Position numbers and translations under genes: made by a program | Notes under the pieces: model-generated | Told to the model about the DNA's origin: nothing | Database searches by the model: none | The model's input: only the letters and a program-made list of their open reading frames with translations | DNA from: CAVQJU01 sp963754955 | Lineage (GTDB): Bacteria; Acidobacteriota; Vicinamibacteria; Vicinamibacterales; CAVVIG01 | Assembly: GCA_963754955.1 (NCBI GenBank) | Contig: CAVWHY010000012.1 | Coordinates: 1,634,839-1,698,838 of the forward strand | Length of the DNA stretch: 64,000 nt | Reading direction: 5' to 3' | Shown: positions 15,285 to 23,964 of the stretch, one piece after another | Numbering within the stretch: position 1 is the stretch's first letter | Layout of the letters: each line of letters opens with the position of its first letter

Positions 15285-17000
15285 GTGTCCAGTGCGCCGC
15301 GCCTCGTTCAGCTCTTTCGCCGCTGGCTGAGCTCTGAAACCCGCGTCCTCTTCACCCTGACCGTCGTCGTTGGCTGCCTGAGCGGTCTCGCGGCCGTCGC
15401 GTTTCATCTCTCCATCGATGTCATCGCCGCTCGCGTGCTCGATCCGCTGCTGGCCAGGCCGCTGTCGCAGCGCGTCCTCCTGGTCCCGCTGTTGCTGGTG
15501 CTGGTCGGCCTCGTTGTGGGGCTGCTGCTGGACAAGGTCGTGCCGTTCGCGCGGGGCAGCGGCATCCCTGAAGTCAAGACCGCCTATGTGTTCGGCCCCG
15601 GGCCGCAGCTGTCGCTGCGGACCGTCGTGGGCAAGTTCGTCCTCGGCGCGCTCTCGATCGGGTCCGGGTTCTCGATGGGACGGGAAGGGCCGACGGTCCA
15701 GATCTGTGCGGCTATCGGCGCGGCCGTGGGAAAGGCGACTCGCCGTCCGTCGCGCGTCGTCAAGGCGCTGATTTCGGTCGGCGCGGCCGCCGGGATCGCG
15801 GCCGCGTTCAACACGCCGATTGCCGCGATCACGTTTGCGATGGAAGAGGTCATCGGCGATCTCAATCAGCGGCTGGTCGGCGCGATCGTCGTGGCCTCTG
15901 TCGCCGCCGCGGTCGTCGAGCGCGCGATGCTGGGCGGCCGTCCATCGCTGTCGGTGCCCGGCTACAGTCTCGGCGACTGGCGGGAACTGTTTGCGTACGC
16001 GCTGCTCGGCCTGCTCGCCGGGCTGGGCTCCGCCGTGTTCGTTCGCGGGCTGCTGTCGCTTCGCGCGTTCGTGCGAAGTCTGGCCGGGCTGCCCGTCTGG
16101 GCGCGACCGGCGGTCGGCGGCGCGATCATGGCGGCCATCGGCCTCGCGCTGCCGCAAACCTTCGGCATCGGCTATCCAACATTGTCGGCCGCGCTGCTCG
16201 GCCAGCTGTCACTGCCCCGCATGGCGCTGCTCAGCGCCGGCAAGCTCGCGGCGACGGTGACGTCATATGGCTGGGGGCTGTCCGGCGGCATCTTCGCCCC
16301 GTCGCTCTTCATCGGCGCGACGCTCGGCGGGTCCGTCGCGCACATCGTCCATCCGTTCGCGGGGCCGGCCCCCGACATCGTCGGGTCCTTCGCGCTCGTC
16401 GGCATGGGCGCGTTCTTCGCGGGGGCGATTCGCGCGCCGATCACGTCCATCCTGATCATCTTCGAGATGACCGGCGACTACGCGATCATCCTGCCGCTGA
16501 TGATCAGCAACGTGATCAGCTACACGGTGGCCGCGCGCCTGCATCCGGTGCCGATCTACGACGCGCTGCTGCGGCAGGACGGCGTGCCGATGCCGGAGCA
16601 CCAGGCGCACCGGGATCTGCGGGGCCTGACCGTCGAGCAGGCGATGCGGACGGATCTGCCCGTCGCGCGTCTTGCGGGCACCATTCGGGAAGCCGCCGGT
16701 CAACTCGAAGGCAGCGCCGCGCGCATCATCGCCGTCGTTGACGAGGCAGGCGGGCTGCAGGGTGTCGTGGGACGGCACGAGTTGCGATCGGCGGGAACCA
16801 CGTTGACGTCAATCGCTGACGTGATGCGCCGGGACACGACCACGGTGTTTCCCGACCAGTCGCTCGACCTCGCGCTGCTGAAGCTCGGACGCCACTCCGT
16901 CCGCCAGGCGCCGGTCGTCACCAGGGCGGTACCGGCGCTGGTGCTCGGGATGCTGTCGCTCGAGGACATCTCGGCGGCGGTCGAGCGGTCGCACAGCTGA
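15285..17000 (+). CDS. ClC chloride channel/antiporter with CBS domains
   Basis: 571 aa with GTG start at 15285 preceded by GGGGGA. The ClC fingerprints are all present: GSGIPEV (anion site), GREGPTVQ with the gating Glu at about residue 134, and GGIFAPSLFIGA. The second half has the conserved NTPIAAITFAMEEV. After about residue 440 two CBS-type modules follow (VEQAMRTDLPVA and SIADVMRRDTTTVF), likely binding adenine nucleotides and controlling opening. Intact and monocistronic. Confidence 0.93.
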   Translation: MSSAPRLVQLFRRWLSSETRVLFTLTVVVGCLSGLAAVAFHLSIDVIAARVLDPLLARPLSQRVLLVPLLLVLVGLVVGLLLDKVVPFARGSGIPEVKTAYVFGPGPQLSLRTVVGKFVLGALSIGSGFSMGREGPTVQICAAIGAAVGKATRRPSRVVKALISVGAAAGIAAAFNTPIAAITFAMEEVIGDLNQRLVGAIVVASVAAAVVERAMLGGRPSLSVPGYSLGDWRELFAYALLGLLAGLGSAVFVRGLLSLRAFVRSLAGLPVWARPAVGGAIMAAIGLALPQTFGIGYPTLSAALLGQLSLPRMALLSAGKLAATVTSYGWGLSGGIFAPSLFIGATLGGSVAHIVHPFAGPAPDIVGSFALVGMGAFFAGAIRAPITSILIIFEMTGDYAIILPLMISNVISYTVAARLHPVPIYDALLRQDGVPMPEHQAHRDLRGLTVEQAMRTDLPVARLAGTIREAAGQLEGSAARIIAVVDEAGGLQGVVGRHELRSAGTTLTSIADVMRRDTTTVFPDQSLDLALLKLGRHSVRQAPVVTRAVPALVLGMLSLEDISAAVERSHS

Positions 17001-17017
17001 CCTGCTCCTCGAGATTT

Positions 17018-17575
17018 CTACGCCGAGTGTTCGAGCACGTACCGGCCGAGCTCGTCGTGCGTGGCGCCGGCTGACGTCAGCGTGAGGTGCAATCGCATCG
17101 ACGGCATCTGCTGCACGAGGGCCGCCGGAGTCGCCCAGAGCACTTCGCCGCCGAGTGCGGCCACGGGCACGTCGTCGCACTGGCCCAATGCCGCGCCGCC
17201 TGGCCCGGTGACCGAAAGCGTGACGGCATCGACACCGGAGAAGTCGGCGCGCAGAGCAGTGACGACGAGGTCGTCGCCGGGAAACACGGCGCAGGGTACC
17301 GTCTCCCCGGGCGAGAGCCAGAACATGCGCACGTGGACACCGTCGCGCTGCAGGCGGTTGAGAATGGAGCGGGAGACGATGCCCGCCACGCGCCCGTCGC
17401 GGACCAGCGCCGTCAGCCCTGTCCCGAGCGCAGCCAGCTGCTGCAGGCGGGCCGAGCACCCGGCGCACGCGAACAGATGCTCCTCGACCCGGTCCGACTC
17501 GGCGGCGTCCGCCAGGTCGTGCGTCCAGTAGTCGATCAGCGTGGCGTCGGGAATCGGAACGTCGCACGCTGCCAT
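17018..17575 (-). CDS. Anti-sigma factor-like protein with zinc finger
   Basis: 185 aa. An N-terminal zf-HC2-type motif HLFACAGCSARL sits at about residues 33-44, preceded by an Asp/Trp-rich helix typical of anti-sigma domains. No membrane helix is seen, so it would be a soluble regulator. The C-terminal 100 residues are beta-rich and unlike a known sensor (they resemble an anti-sigma-K extension). It overlaps the sigma gene by one base (TGATG), supporting a sigma/anti-sigma pair made from one transcript. Confidence 0.78.
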   Translation of the reverse strand: MAACDVPIPDATLIDYWTHDLADAAESDRVEEHLFACAGCSARLQQLAALGTGLTALVRDGRVAGIVSRSILNRLQRDGVHVRMFWLSPGETVPCAVFPGDDLVVTALRADFSGVDAVTLSVTGPGGAALGQCDDVPVAALGGEVLWATPAALVQQMPSMRLHLTLTSAGATHDELGRYVLEHSA

Positions 17576-18195
17576 CACTGCACCCCGTCGCGGGACATCA
17601 TGCACGTCCGCAGGCGCTCGATCGCCCGGTGCCGAATCACCCGCACGTTTCCTTCCTTGACCCCAAGCTCGTGACCAACTTCCCCGGCGGTTTTCTCTCC
17701 GTAGAACGTGAGGACGACGACCATGCGTTCCCGCTCGGCGAGCCGGGCGAGGCACCTCTCGAGGTGGTCGGCGTCGAGCGTGCTGTCTGCGGCGGGAATG
17801 TCGAACGCATCCGGCACCATGAAGGTTTCGCGCTGCTTTTCGCGCCGCCACTCGCGCCGCTTCCGGTCTCGCGCGATCGTCCGGCTGCAGCCGAGGATGA
17901 ACGACGCGATCTGGTCCGCCTCGCGAATCGATCCGCTCCTGAGCTTTTCGATCGCCAGGAGCATCACCTGCTGGGCGAGGTCGCGCGCCGCGTCCTCGTC
18001 GCGCAGATGACGCAGCCCGTACAGCCGCACGCGCGGGGCAAAGCGCCGATACAATTCACTCTCCGCTGCCTCGGCGGACCCGTGTTTGCGGGCCGCGACC
18101 GCGCGCGCGAGATCGCCGTCACTGCAGTCGATGATCGTCGTCCCCCGCCGTGACGGTACTACCGGGCCCGCGACGGGGTCAATCACGCCGCGCAC
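17575..18195 (-). CDS. ECF-type RNA polymerase sigma factor
   Basis: 206 aa. Region 2 spans about residues 42-105 (LYRRFAPRVRLYGLRHLRDE and DLAQQVMLLAIEKLRSG) and region 4 about 150-200 (CLARLAERERMVVVLTFYGE and VKEGNVRVIRHRAIERL). It should direct RNA polymerase to a small regulon, held in check by the anti-sigma at 17018-17575. A start nearer region 2 is possible, because the first 25 residues are Pro/Gly-rich and atypical. Confidence 0.88.
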   Translation of the reverse strand: MRGVIDPVAGPVVPSRRGTTIIDCSDGDLARAVAARKHGSAEAAESELYRRFAPRVRLYGLRHLRDEDAARDLAQQVMLLAIEKLRSGSIREADQIASFILGCSRTIARDRKRREWRREKQRETFMVPDAFDIPAADSTLDADHLERCLARLAERERMVVVLTFYGEKTAGEVGHELGVKEGNVRVIRHRAIERLRTCMMSRDGVQ

Positions 18196-18207
18196 CCGGA
18201 GCGTCGG

Positions 18208-18615
18208 TCAGTCCGTTCCCCAGGGGTTGTCGATCACGAAACGCCAGGAGCCGTCAGGCTGGCGGCGCAGCACGTCGGCGTTGTGCGCCGTCAGCTTCAC
18301 CGGCTCACCGTCCGGCGCGATTCCCGTGAACGACCACGTGCCGGCGACAAGAGCCAAATCACCCGCCTCGAGGACCCGGGTCACCTTCAGGTCGAGCGTG
18401 CCTTTCATGGCGACGAACGCCGACAGCGACTCGCGAACGCCCGGCAATCCGTGGGCGAGGGTCCCCGGCCGCGCCGCGAACGCCGCCCCGGCCTCGTAGA
18501 GCGGCATGAGCGAGTCGAGATTGCCCGTGTTGATGCCGTCGACGATCGATTCGAGGACTTGCTCCGGCGTGGCCTGGCCCTTCAGCGGGGCGATCTCGGC
18601 GGTGTGTGCAGTCAT
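18208..18615 (-). CDS. SnoaL-like / DUF4440 protein
   Basis: 135 aa from ATG 18615. The NTF2-like cone fold is suggested by LESIVDGINTGNLDSLMPLY, AARPGTLAHGLPGVRESLS and the terminal SWRFVIDNPWG. This family includes small ketosteroid-isomerase-like enzymes and many proteins of unknown role in stress loci. It follows the sigma gene on the same strand, separated by only 12 bp from its start, so it may be upstream in the same transcript as the sigma/anti-sigma pair. Confidence 0.75.
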   Translation of the reverse strand: MTAHTAEIAPLKGQATPEQVLESIVDGINTGNLDSLMPLYEAGAAFAARPGTLAHGLPGVRESLSAFVAMKGTLDLKVTRVLEAGDLALVAGTWSFTGIAPDGEPVKLTAHNADVLRRQPDGSWRFVIDNPWGTD

Positions 18616-18715
18616 GTCGTCTCCTCCGGGCGCCTTCGGCGCCACTCCTGTCACATTGTCAACAGGGAGGATGTGTCACGATGCGGGGCTCCGTTACACG
18701 GTTACGCCGGCAAAC

Positions 18716-19145
18716 CTACCCGGCTCGCTTTCGCGCTCGGGGCTTCGACCTCGTTTTGCCCTCGAGGTTGAGGGCCACCGCCGCGCGGATGAGGTCCTTC
18801 AAGGCCGCCGCATCGATCTTGTCGTTTTCGTGGATATCGATGGCGCGCCTGACATTCCCGTCGAGGCTGGAGTTGAACAGGCCTGCGGGGTCCTTCAGGG
18901 CGGCACCCCTGGCAAACGTCATCTTGACGACGTTGCTTGTACGTCTCTCCTGTGCACACGATGCCGCCGTGAGAAAAGACGGGCGTCCCCATCCACTTCC
19001 ATTCCTCGACGATGTCGGGGTCCGCTTCGTGGATGAGCCTGCGTACTCGCGCGAGCATCTTCCCGCGCCAGTCCCCGAGTTCGTGGATGCGGTGGTCGAT
19101 CGAAGCAGAAGCAGATTCGGTGGCTGCGGCTCTGGCGCGTGGCAT
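18716..19145 (-). CDS. DUF1801 domain protein (frameshifted)
   Basis: From ATG 19145 the N-terminal half reads HELGDWRGKMLARVRRLIHE and DIVEEWKWMGTPVFSHGG. After a frame change near 18935 it continues NVVKMTFARGAALKDPAGLF, NSSLDGNVRRAIDI and a basic tail. WKWMGTPVFSHGG is the DUF1801 (YdhG-like) hallmark. Function is unknown, though the fold is related to iron-sulfur/frataxin-like and sugar-binding proposals. A single frameshift splits it. Confidence 0.78.
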
Positions 19146-19173
19146 GGCGACAATATACACGCCCCGAAGGAGT

Positions 19174-19190
19174 GCAGGCCTCAGGCCTGC
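19174..19190. repeat. Perfect 17-nt palindrome (GCAGGCCTCAGGCCTGC)
   Basis: The two halves GCAGGCCT and AGGCCTGC flank a single C. It sits 30 nt upstream of the VOC gene start. Same GGCC core as the elements at 853-906 and 3740-3757. It may act on the VOC gene or be a REP-type repeat. Confidence 0.6.
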
Positions 19191-19219
19191 TACGATATTT
19201 CGCACTGAGGAGGAGCGAG

Positions 19220-19627
19220 ATGGACACTGCACCCGCGGCAAATTTCGTGAAAGCCGTCCATGGGGTCCGATACCAATCGAACGACGTCGCGCGCGCGGTG
19301 GCGTTCTACACGACACAACTTGGCTTCACGCTCAAGCACCAGCAGCTTCCGGCCTTTGCAAACGTGTCGCTCGGCGACGTGGACATCCTGCTCAGTGGAC
19401 CGCAAGCCTCCGGATCCCGGCCGTTGCCGGACGGCCGTCAACAGTCGCCGGGCGGATGGAACCGGATCGTGCTGCGCGTCAGCGATCTTCCTGCCTGCAT
19501 CGACGCGCTGAGAAAAGCGGGCGTGCCCTTTCGGAACGAGATGCTCGCGGGGCCGGGCGGGCGGCAAATCCAGATCGAGGATCCCGACGGCAACCCCGTC
19601 GAGCTGTTCGAGCCGGCGCCACGATGA
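19220..19627 (+). CDS. VOC superfamily protein (glyoxalase/bleomycin-resistance fold)
   Basis: 135 aa from ATG 19220, chosen because GAGGAGG sits just upstream. Two beta-alpha-beta modules are seen: VKAVHGVRYQSNDVARAVAF with YTTQLGFTL, and GGWNRIVLRVSDLPACIDAL with QIQIEDPDGNPVELFEP. The metal-site Glu at the end of the second module (VELFEP) and His near VHGVRY are present. The substrate is unknown. It is likely monocistronic and convergent with the kinase gene downstream. Confidence 0.85.
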   Translation: MDTAPAANFVKAVHGVRYQSNDVARAVAFYTTQLGFTLKHQQLPAFANVSLGDVDILLSGPQASGSRPLPDGRQQSPGGWNRIVLRVSDLPACIDALRKAGVPFRNEMLAGPGGRQIQIEDPDGNPVELFEPAPR

Positions 19628-19641
19628 CGCGCAGGATCTCG

Positions 19642-22206
19642 CTAGCGGGCGAGCGCTTCACCGGTGGCCGCGAGGAACGCCCGCAGGGAGTTGACGTCCA
19701 CCGGCTTGGTGAAGTGCCGATCGAAGCCCGACTTGGCCGCGTGCGCCTTGTCTTCCTGCTGTCCCAGTCCTGACAACGCGATCAGCACGATTGAGGAGGT
19801 CTCGGGTGCCTTGCGCAGCGCCTCCGCCACGCTGTAGCCGTTCATGTCCGGCATGCTGATGTCGAGAATCGCGACGTCGGGATGAAACGTGGCCGCCGTC
19901 TCGATCGCCGTTCGGCCATCGGCGGCCTCCGCGACGGTGTGGCCTTCCGCCGTCAGCAGGTACATCAGCATCTCGCGGCCATCGTCGTTGTCGTCTGCGA
20001 TGAGGATGCGCAGCGGCCTCATCGCCGTCGGCGGTGCGGCAGGGTCGCTGGCCTTCTGCTCCGGCTGCGCATCGGGGTCGATCGGCAGCGATACGGTGAA
20101 CTCGCTGCCGCGGCCCTCGCCTTCGCTGCGGACCTCGACCGTGCCGCCGTGCAGCGCCACCAGGTTGCGCACGAGCGTGAGGCCGACGCCGAGGCCGGCG
20201 CGAGTGCGCTCAAGCGAGACGTCGCCCTGCATGAACATGTCGAAGATCTTCGGCAGCACGTCCCTCGAGATGCCGACGCCCGTATCGCGAATGCGAATCC
20301 GGAGTTGATTCGGGCCGCGGGTGTCCTCGCAGGCCGTTTCCGCGATCAGCCAGATGTGGCCGCGTTGCGGCGTGAACTTGATGGCGTTGTTCAGCAGGTT
20401 CACGAGGACTTGCGTCAGGCGGACCGAATCGCCGTCGATCGTCACGGTCTCGTCCGGCAGCGAGATCGTCAGCGTCTGCCGCGACGCGTCCACGCCCGGG
20501 CGGCACAGCTCCACGGCCCCATTGACCAGGCTCGTCAGCTCGAGGCGTTCCCTGCGCAGTTCGACCTTTCCCTGCGTGATGCGCGAGACGTCGAGCAGAT
20601 CGTCGACGATCCGGACCATGTGCGTCACCTGGCGGTCGAGGACCTGGCGTGCCCGCGTCAACTTTTCGACGTCGCCGCCGGCGCGCTGCATCGCTTCAAG
20701 CGCGAAGCGCATCGGGGCGAGAGGATTCCTGAGCTCGTGCGCCAGGATGCCGAGGAATTCGTCCTTCCGCTTGTCGAGCAGCCGCAGGGATGCGGCATCG
20801 ATGCGCAGGGTTTCGGCCTCGCGCGCGTCGGTCACGTCGGACACGGACACGAGCAGGAGAGACGGGCGCTCGTCGCGGACGATGGTGGTGCTGTTCAAGA
20901 TCAGCGTGCGTCGACGGCTGCGGACGGTCGGTTGCATTTCGAGCTGAACGATGGGCTGCTTGCCTGCGCACGCGTCGCGCAGGGAGCGACGGACGTCAGG
21001 GTTCGCGAACAGCCCTTCTGCAGTCTCCCAGATGTGCCTGCCCTCGATCTGATCCGCCGTCTCGCCGAGGAGGGCGTAGAACGCCTCGTTCGCGAGGCCC
21101 ACGCGGCAATCGGTGTTCAGGACGACCAGGGGTTCGCGCACCGACTGGATGATGGCCATCGCGGCGTCCCGCCCTTCCCGCAATTCGTGGCTCTGCCGGA
21201 TCATGTCGATGTCCACGGCGACGATCGTCGCACCGTCGATGCGATCGTCGCCGGTGCGGAACGGCAGCACGCGCAACAGCCACCAGCGGCCTTCGCGATC
21301 GCGGACGTCGCGTTCCCATGGCTGCACCGACGCCACAACGCTGTCGACGATCGCGCCGATGCCGTCCACCGCGAGCGAGAACTTGATGTGCTCGATCGAT
21401 CGCCCGACGTCGGTCGGCAGGAGGTTGAACGCCTTCTGCGCCGCAGGCGTCAGACGGCGGATGCGGAGATCGCGGCCGACCGTCACCATCGGCAGATCCG
21501 CGCTGCTGATGAAATTCGACAGGTCGTCGGTCAACGCGTCGAGCTCGCGATTGCGGCTCATGAACTGCTCGTTGACCGTCGTCAGCTCTTCGTTCGACGA
21601 CTGCAATTCCTCCTTCGTGGTCTCGAGCTCTTCGTTCGTGCTCTGGAGCTCCTCGTTGCTCGACAGCACTTCTTCGTGCGCGGCGCGCAGCTCCTGGCTC
21701 GCCGCTTCCTGCTCGTCGACGATGGACTGGAGATATTGCTTGGTGGCCGCGAGCTCCTGCCGGAGCCAGGCCGCGTCACGGGTGCCGTTCGCCGAGAGGG
21801 ATTCATCCTGCGCGACCGCACCCGCGGACCACGCGGGCCAATCCTTCGACTCGAACAGCACGAGCAGGCAGCACTCGGTGTGGTGCCGGATTTTCACGGG
21901 CAGGACACGGAGCGTGAATTCGATATCGTCGCTGCCGTCGATGACGTGCAGCCCCTCCCTGACAACCGGGCCGTTGGTCGTCGTGGCCTCGGTCAGCGCG
22001 CTCCGCAGCTCCATGAACAGGCCCGGCTTGGCCATGCGGAGGATGTTGGTGGTCGGCTGCCCGCTCGGCGTCTCGAAGTATGGGGACGTGCGCCCGCGAA
22101 ACTGCTGGACCTCGAACTCGTGGTTCACGAGGGCGCTCGGAGGCGAATAGCGGCCGAGAACCAGGCGGTCCGCTTCGCGCTGGAAATCACCGGGCGGGTG
22201 GTTCAT
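19642..22206 (-). CDS. PAS-hybrid histidine kinase, C-terminal half of a CheB/CheR/PAS kinase
   Basis: 854 aa. N-terminal DFQREADRLVLGRYSPPSAL is the linker that follows CheR in fused CheB/CheR/PAS kinases. Next comes a long coiled coil of SNEELQSTNEELE repeats (about residues 165-225), two PAS domains, the HisKA box DEFLGILAHELRNPLAPMRF, an HATPase (LVNLLNNAIKFTP and RDTGVGIS) and a REC domain with the acceptor Asp in DVAILDISMPDMNG. The start overlaps the CheB-CheR gene by 20 bp. The two are probably coupled or represent one gene broken by an indel. Confidence 0.9.
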   Translation of the reverse strand: MNHPPGDFQREADRLVLGRYSPPSALVNHEFEVQQFRGRTSPYFETPSGQPTTNILRMAKPGLFMELRSALTEATTTNGPVVREGLHVIDGSDDIEFTLRVLPVKIRHHTECCLLVLFESKDWPAWSAGAVAQDESLSANGTRDAAWLRQELAATKQYLQSIVDEQEAASQELRAAHEEVLSSNEELQSTNEELETTKEELQSSNEELTTVNEQFMSRNRELDALTDDLSNFISSADLPMVTVGRDLRIRRLTPAAQKAFNLLPTDVGRSIEHIKFSLAVDGIGAIVDSVVASVQPWERDVRDREGRWWLLRVLPFRTGDDRIDGATIVAVDIDMIRQSHELREGRDAAMAIIQSVREPLVVLNTDCRVGLANEAFYALLGETADQIEGRHIWETAEGLFANPDVRRSLRDACAGKQPIVQLEMQPTVRSRRRTLILNSTTIVRDERPSLLLVSVSDVTDAREAETLRIDAASLRLLDKRKDEFLGILAHELRNPLAPMRFALEAMQRAGGDVEKLTRARQVLDRQVTHMVRIVDDLLDVSRITQGKVELRRERLELTSLVNGAVELCRPGVDASRQTLTISLPDETVTIDGDSVRLTQVLVNLLNNAIKFTPQRGHIWLIAETACEDTRGPNQLRIRIRDTGVGISRDVLPKIFDMFMQGDVSLERTRAGLGVGLTLVRNLVALHGGTVEVRSEGEGRGSEFTVSLPIDPDAQPEQKASDPAAPPTAMRPLRILIADDNDDGREMLMYLLTAEGHTVAEAADGRTAIETAATFHPDVAILDISMPDMNGYSVAEALRKAPETSSIVLIALSGLGQQEDKAHAAKSGFDRHFTKPVDVNSLRAFLAATGEALAR

Positions 22207-23716
22207 GCCGTCCGGCGCGCTTCGCCGTTGCGCCGCCCAGCCAGTCGTCGGCCGCGAATGTCAGCTGCGGCCGGCCCGACGTTTCTTTCTTCCGGTAAAT
22301 CTTCTGGGCGCGATTCGTGAGATCGAACAAGTCGTCGAACGACCCGACGGTCTCGGACAGGCCGAGGACCAGGAAGCCCCCCGGGTTCAGTGCGAAGTGG
22401 AACACGGGCACCAGCCGTTCCTGCAGGCGGGCCGACATGTAGATGAGCACGTTGCGGCACGTCACCAGGTCCACGCGCGAGAACGGAGGATCGACGGTGA
22501 CGTTCTGCCGGGCGAAGACGCAGAGATCCCGCACGCTCTTCTGGACGCGATAGTGCCGGTCCTCTTTGGTGAAGAACCGTCTCAGGCGCTCGGGGCTCAC
22601 TTCCGCCTCGATGCTCTCCGGGTAGAAGCCCGATCGCGCCTTGTCGAGAAAGGCCGGGTCGCCGAGATCGGTCCCGAAGATCTGGATGGACCGCGGGGTC
22701 TTGGCGGTCTCCAGGAACTCCAGCAGCGCGATCGCGATCGAGTACGCCTCCTGGCCGGTGGAGCAGCCGGGCACCCAGACACGGACAGGCGGCCCCTCGG
22801 GCCGGCCGTTGATGATGGCGGGGAAGACCTCGCGCTTGAGATCCTCGAACATCTCGGGATCGCGAAAGAAACTCGTGACGTTGATGAGGACGTCGCGATA
22901 GAGCGCCTGCGCCTCCTCGCGGTCGCGCTCGATGAACTGCGCGTACTCGCGGGGCGACGTGAAGCCGCGCAGCATCATGCGCCGCGCCGTCCGTCGTTTC
23001 AGCGTGGTGTCGCGGTACTGGCTGAAGTCGACCCCCGAACTGTTCCGCAGGGCCTGGATGACGCGCTGGAATTCCCCCTGATGCTCCCCGCGCTCCTCGG
23101 GTTCCGTGTCGTCGCCCGCCGCAGGCGCCAGATAAGGATGCTGGCGGACCTCTGCGAGACGCGCGGCGATTTGGTCCGGCGGAAGCACCAGGTCGACGGC
23201 GCCGCTGGCAATCGCGCTCTGCGGCATGCCGCTATGCTGCGCCGAGTGTTCGTCCTGCGCGAACGTCAGGCCTCCGGCCGCCTTGATCTCGCAGATCCCG
23301 AGGGTGCCGTCCGAGCCCGTGCCGGACAGAATCACGCCGACCGAGTACTGGCCCTGGACCGCGGCAAGCGACCGCAGGAAGTAGTCCACGGGATAGTGCG
23401 GCCGCCGATCGTCGGGACGCGGCGTGACGCCGAGCACACCGTCCGTGATCGCGACGCTGGTGTTCGGCTGAATGACGTAGACGTGGTCAGGCGCGACCTT
23501 GATACCATCGCTGGCCTCGACGACGGTCATCGAGGTGTGTGGCCGCAGCAGATCGGGGAGATGGCTGGCGTGCGTGGGATCCAGGTGCTGGATCACGACC
23601 AGCGCGAGCCCCGGCCGGGGCGGCAGCGCGGCGAGGAGCTGCGTCAGCGCGCCCAACCCCCCGGCAGAGGCACCGACCCCGACGATGGGGAATGGGTTTT
23701 CGGCAGGCGCAGCCAT
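22187..23716 (-). CDS. CheB methylesterase-CheR methyltransferase fusion
   Basis: 509 aa. CheB domain first: PFPIVGVGASAGGLGALTQL with the catalytic Ser, VVIQHLDPTHASHLPDLL with the catalytic His, and LSGTGSDGTLGICEIKAAGG. CheR follows from about residue 220: RTARRMMLRGFTSPREY, the SAM motif VRVWVPGCSTGQEAYSIA, and RVDLVTCRNVLIY. In other bacteria these two domains continue into a PAS kinase in one chain. Here the frame ends at 22187 and the kinase starts at 22206. It should reset methyl marks on a chemoreceptor-like partner. No receptor gene lies nearby. Confidence 0.92.
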   Translation of the reverse strand: MAAPAENPFPIVGVGASAGGLGALTQLLAALPPRPGLALVVIQHLDPTHASHLPDLLRPHTSMTVVEASDGIKVAPDHVYVIQPNTSVAITDGVLGVTPRPDDRRPHYPVDYFLRSLAAVQGQYSVGVILSGTGSDGTLGICEIKAAGGLTFAQDEHSAQHSGMPQSAIASGAVDLVLPPDQIAARLAEVRQHPYLAPAAGDDTEPEERGEHQGEFQRVIQALRNSSGVDFSQYRDTTLKRRTARRMMLRGFTSPREYAQFIERDREEAQALYRDVLINVTSFFRDPEMFEDLKREVFPAIINGRPEGPPVRVWVPGCSTGQEAYSIAIALLEFLETAKTPRSIQIFGTDLGDPAFLDKARSGFYPESIEAEVSPERLRRFFTKEDRHYRVQKSVRDLCVFARQNVTVDPPFSRVDLVTCRNVLIYMSARLQERLVPVFHFALNPGGFLVLGLSETVGSFDDLFDLTNRAQKIYRKKETSGRPQLTFAADDWLGGATAKRAGRHEPPAR

Positions 23717-23964
23717 GTCGCGAGTCTAGGCGAGTATAGCCGTGCGAAGCCGTCCGTGCGGTGCGATTCGTCTGCCCTCGAGCTGACTTCTCGTGCAGAG
23801 ATCTAATGAGGAGCTGCGGCGCGAAGCTCGGCTGTGTAAAAATAGCGTTGAGTGTAGGAACCTGACAGACCGGGTTCAGGGGGCGGCGTATCGTCGGCTT
23901 TTCCGTCAGCGATTTCTTCAACTCCCTGGACGCCGAGCTCTTGTGAGCCGCTCATGACCCGCTC

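Noticed and set aside
19882..22320. An 812-aa plus-strand frame opposite the hybrid kinase
   Set aside because: Repetitive Arg/Asp/Val composition typical of the complement of a GC-rich gene. The kinase on the minus strand has every expected motif.
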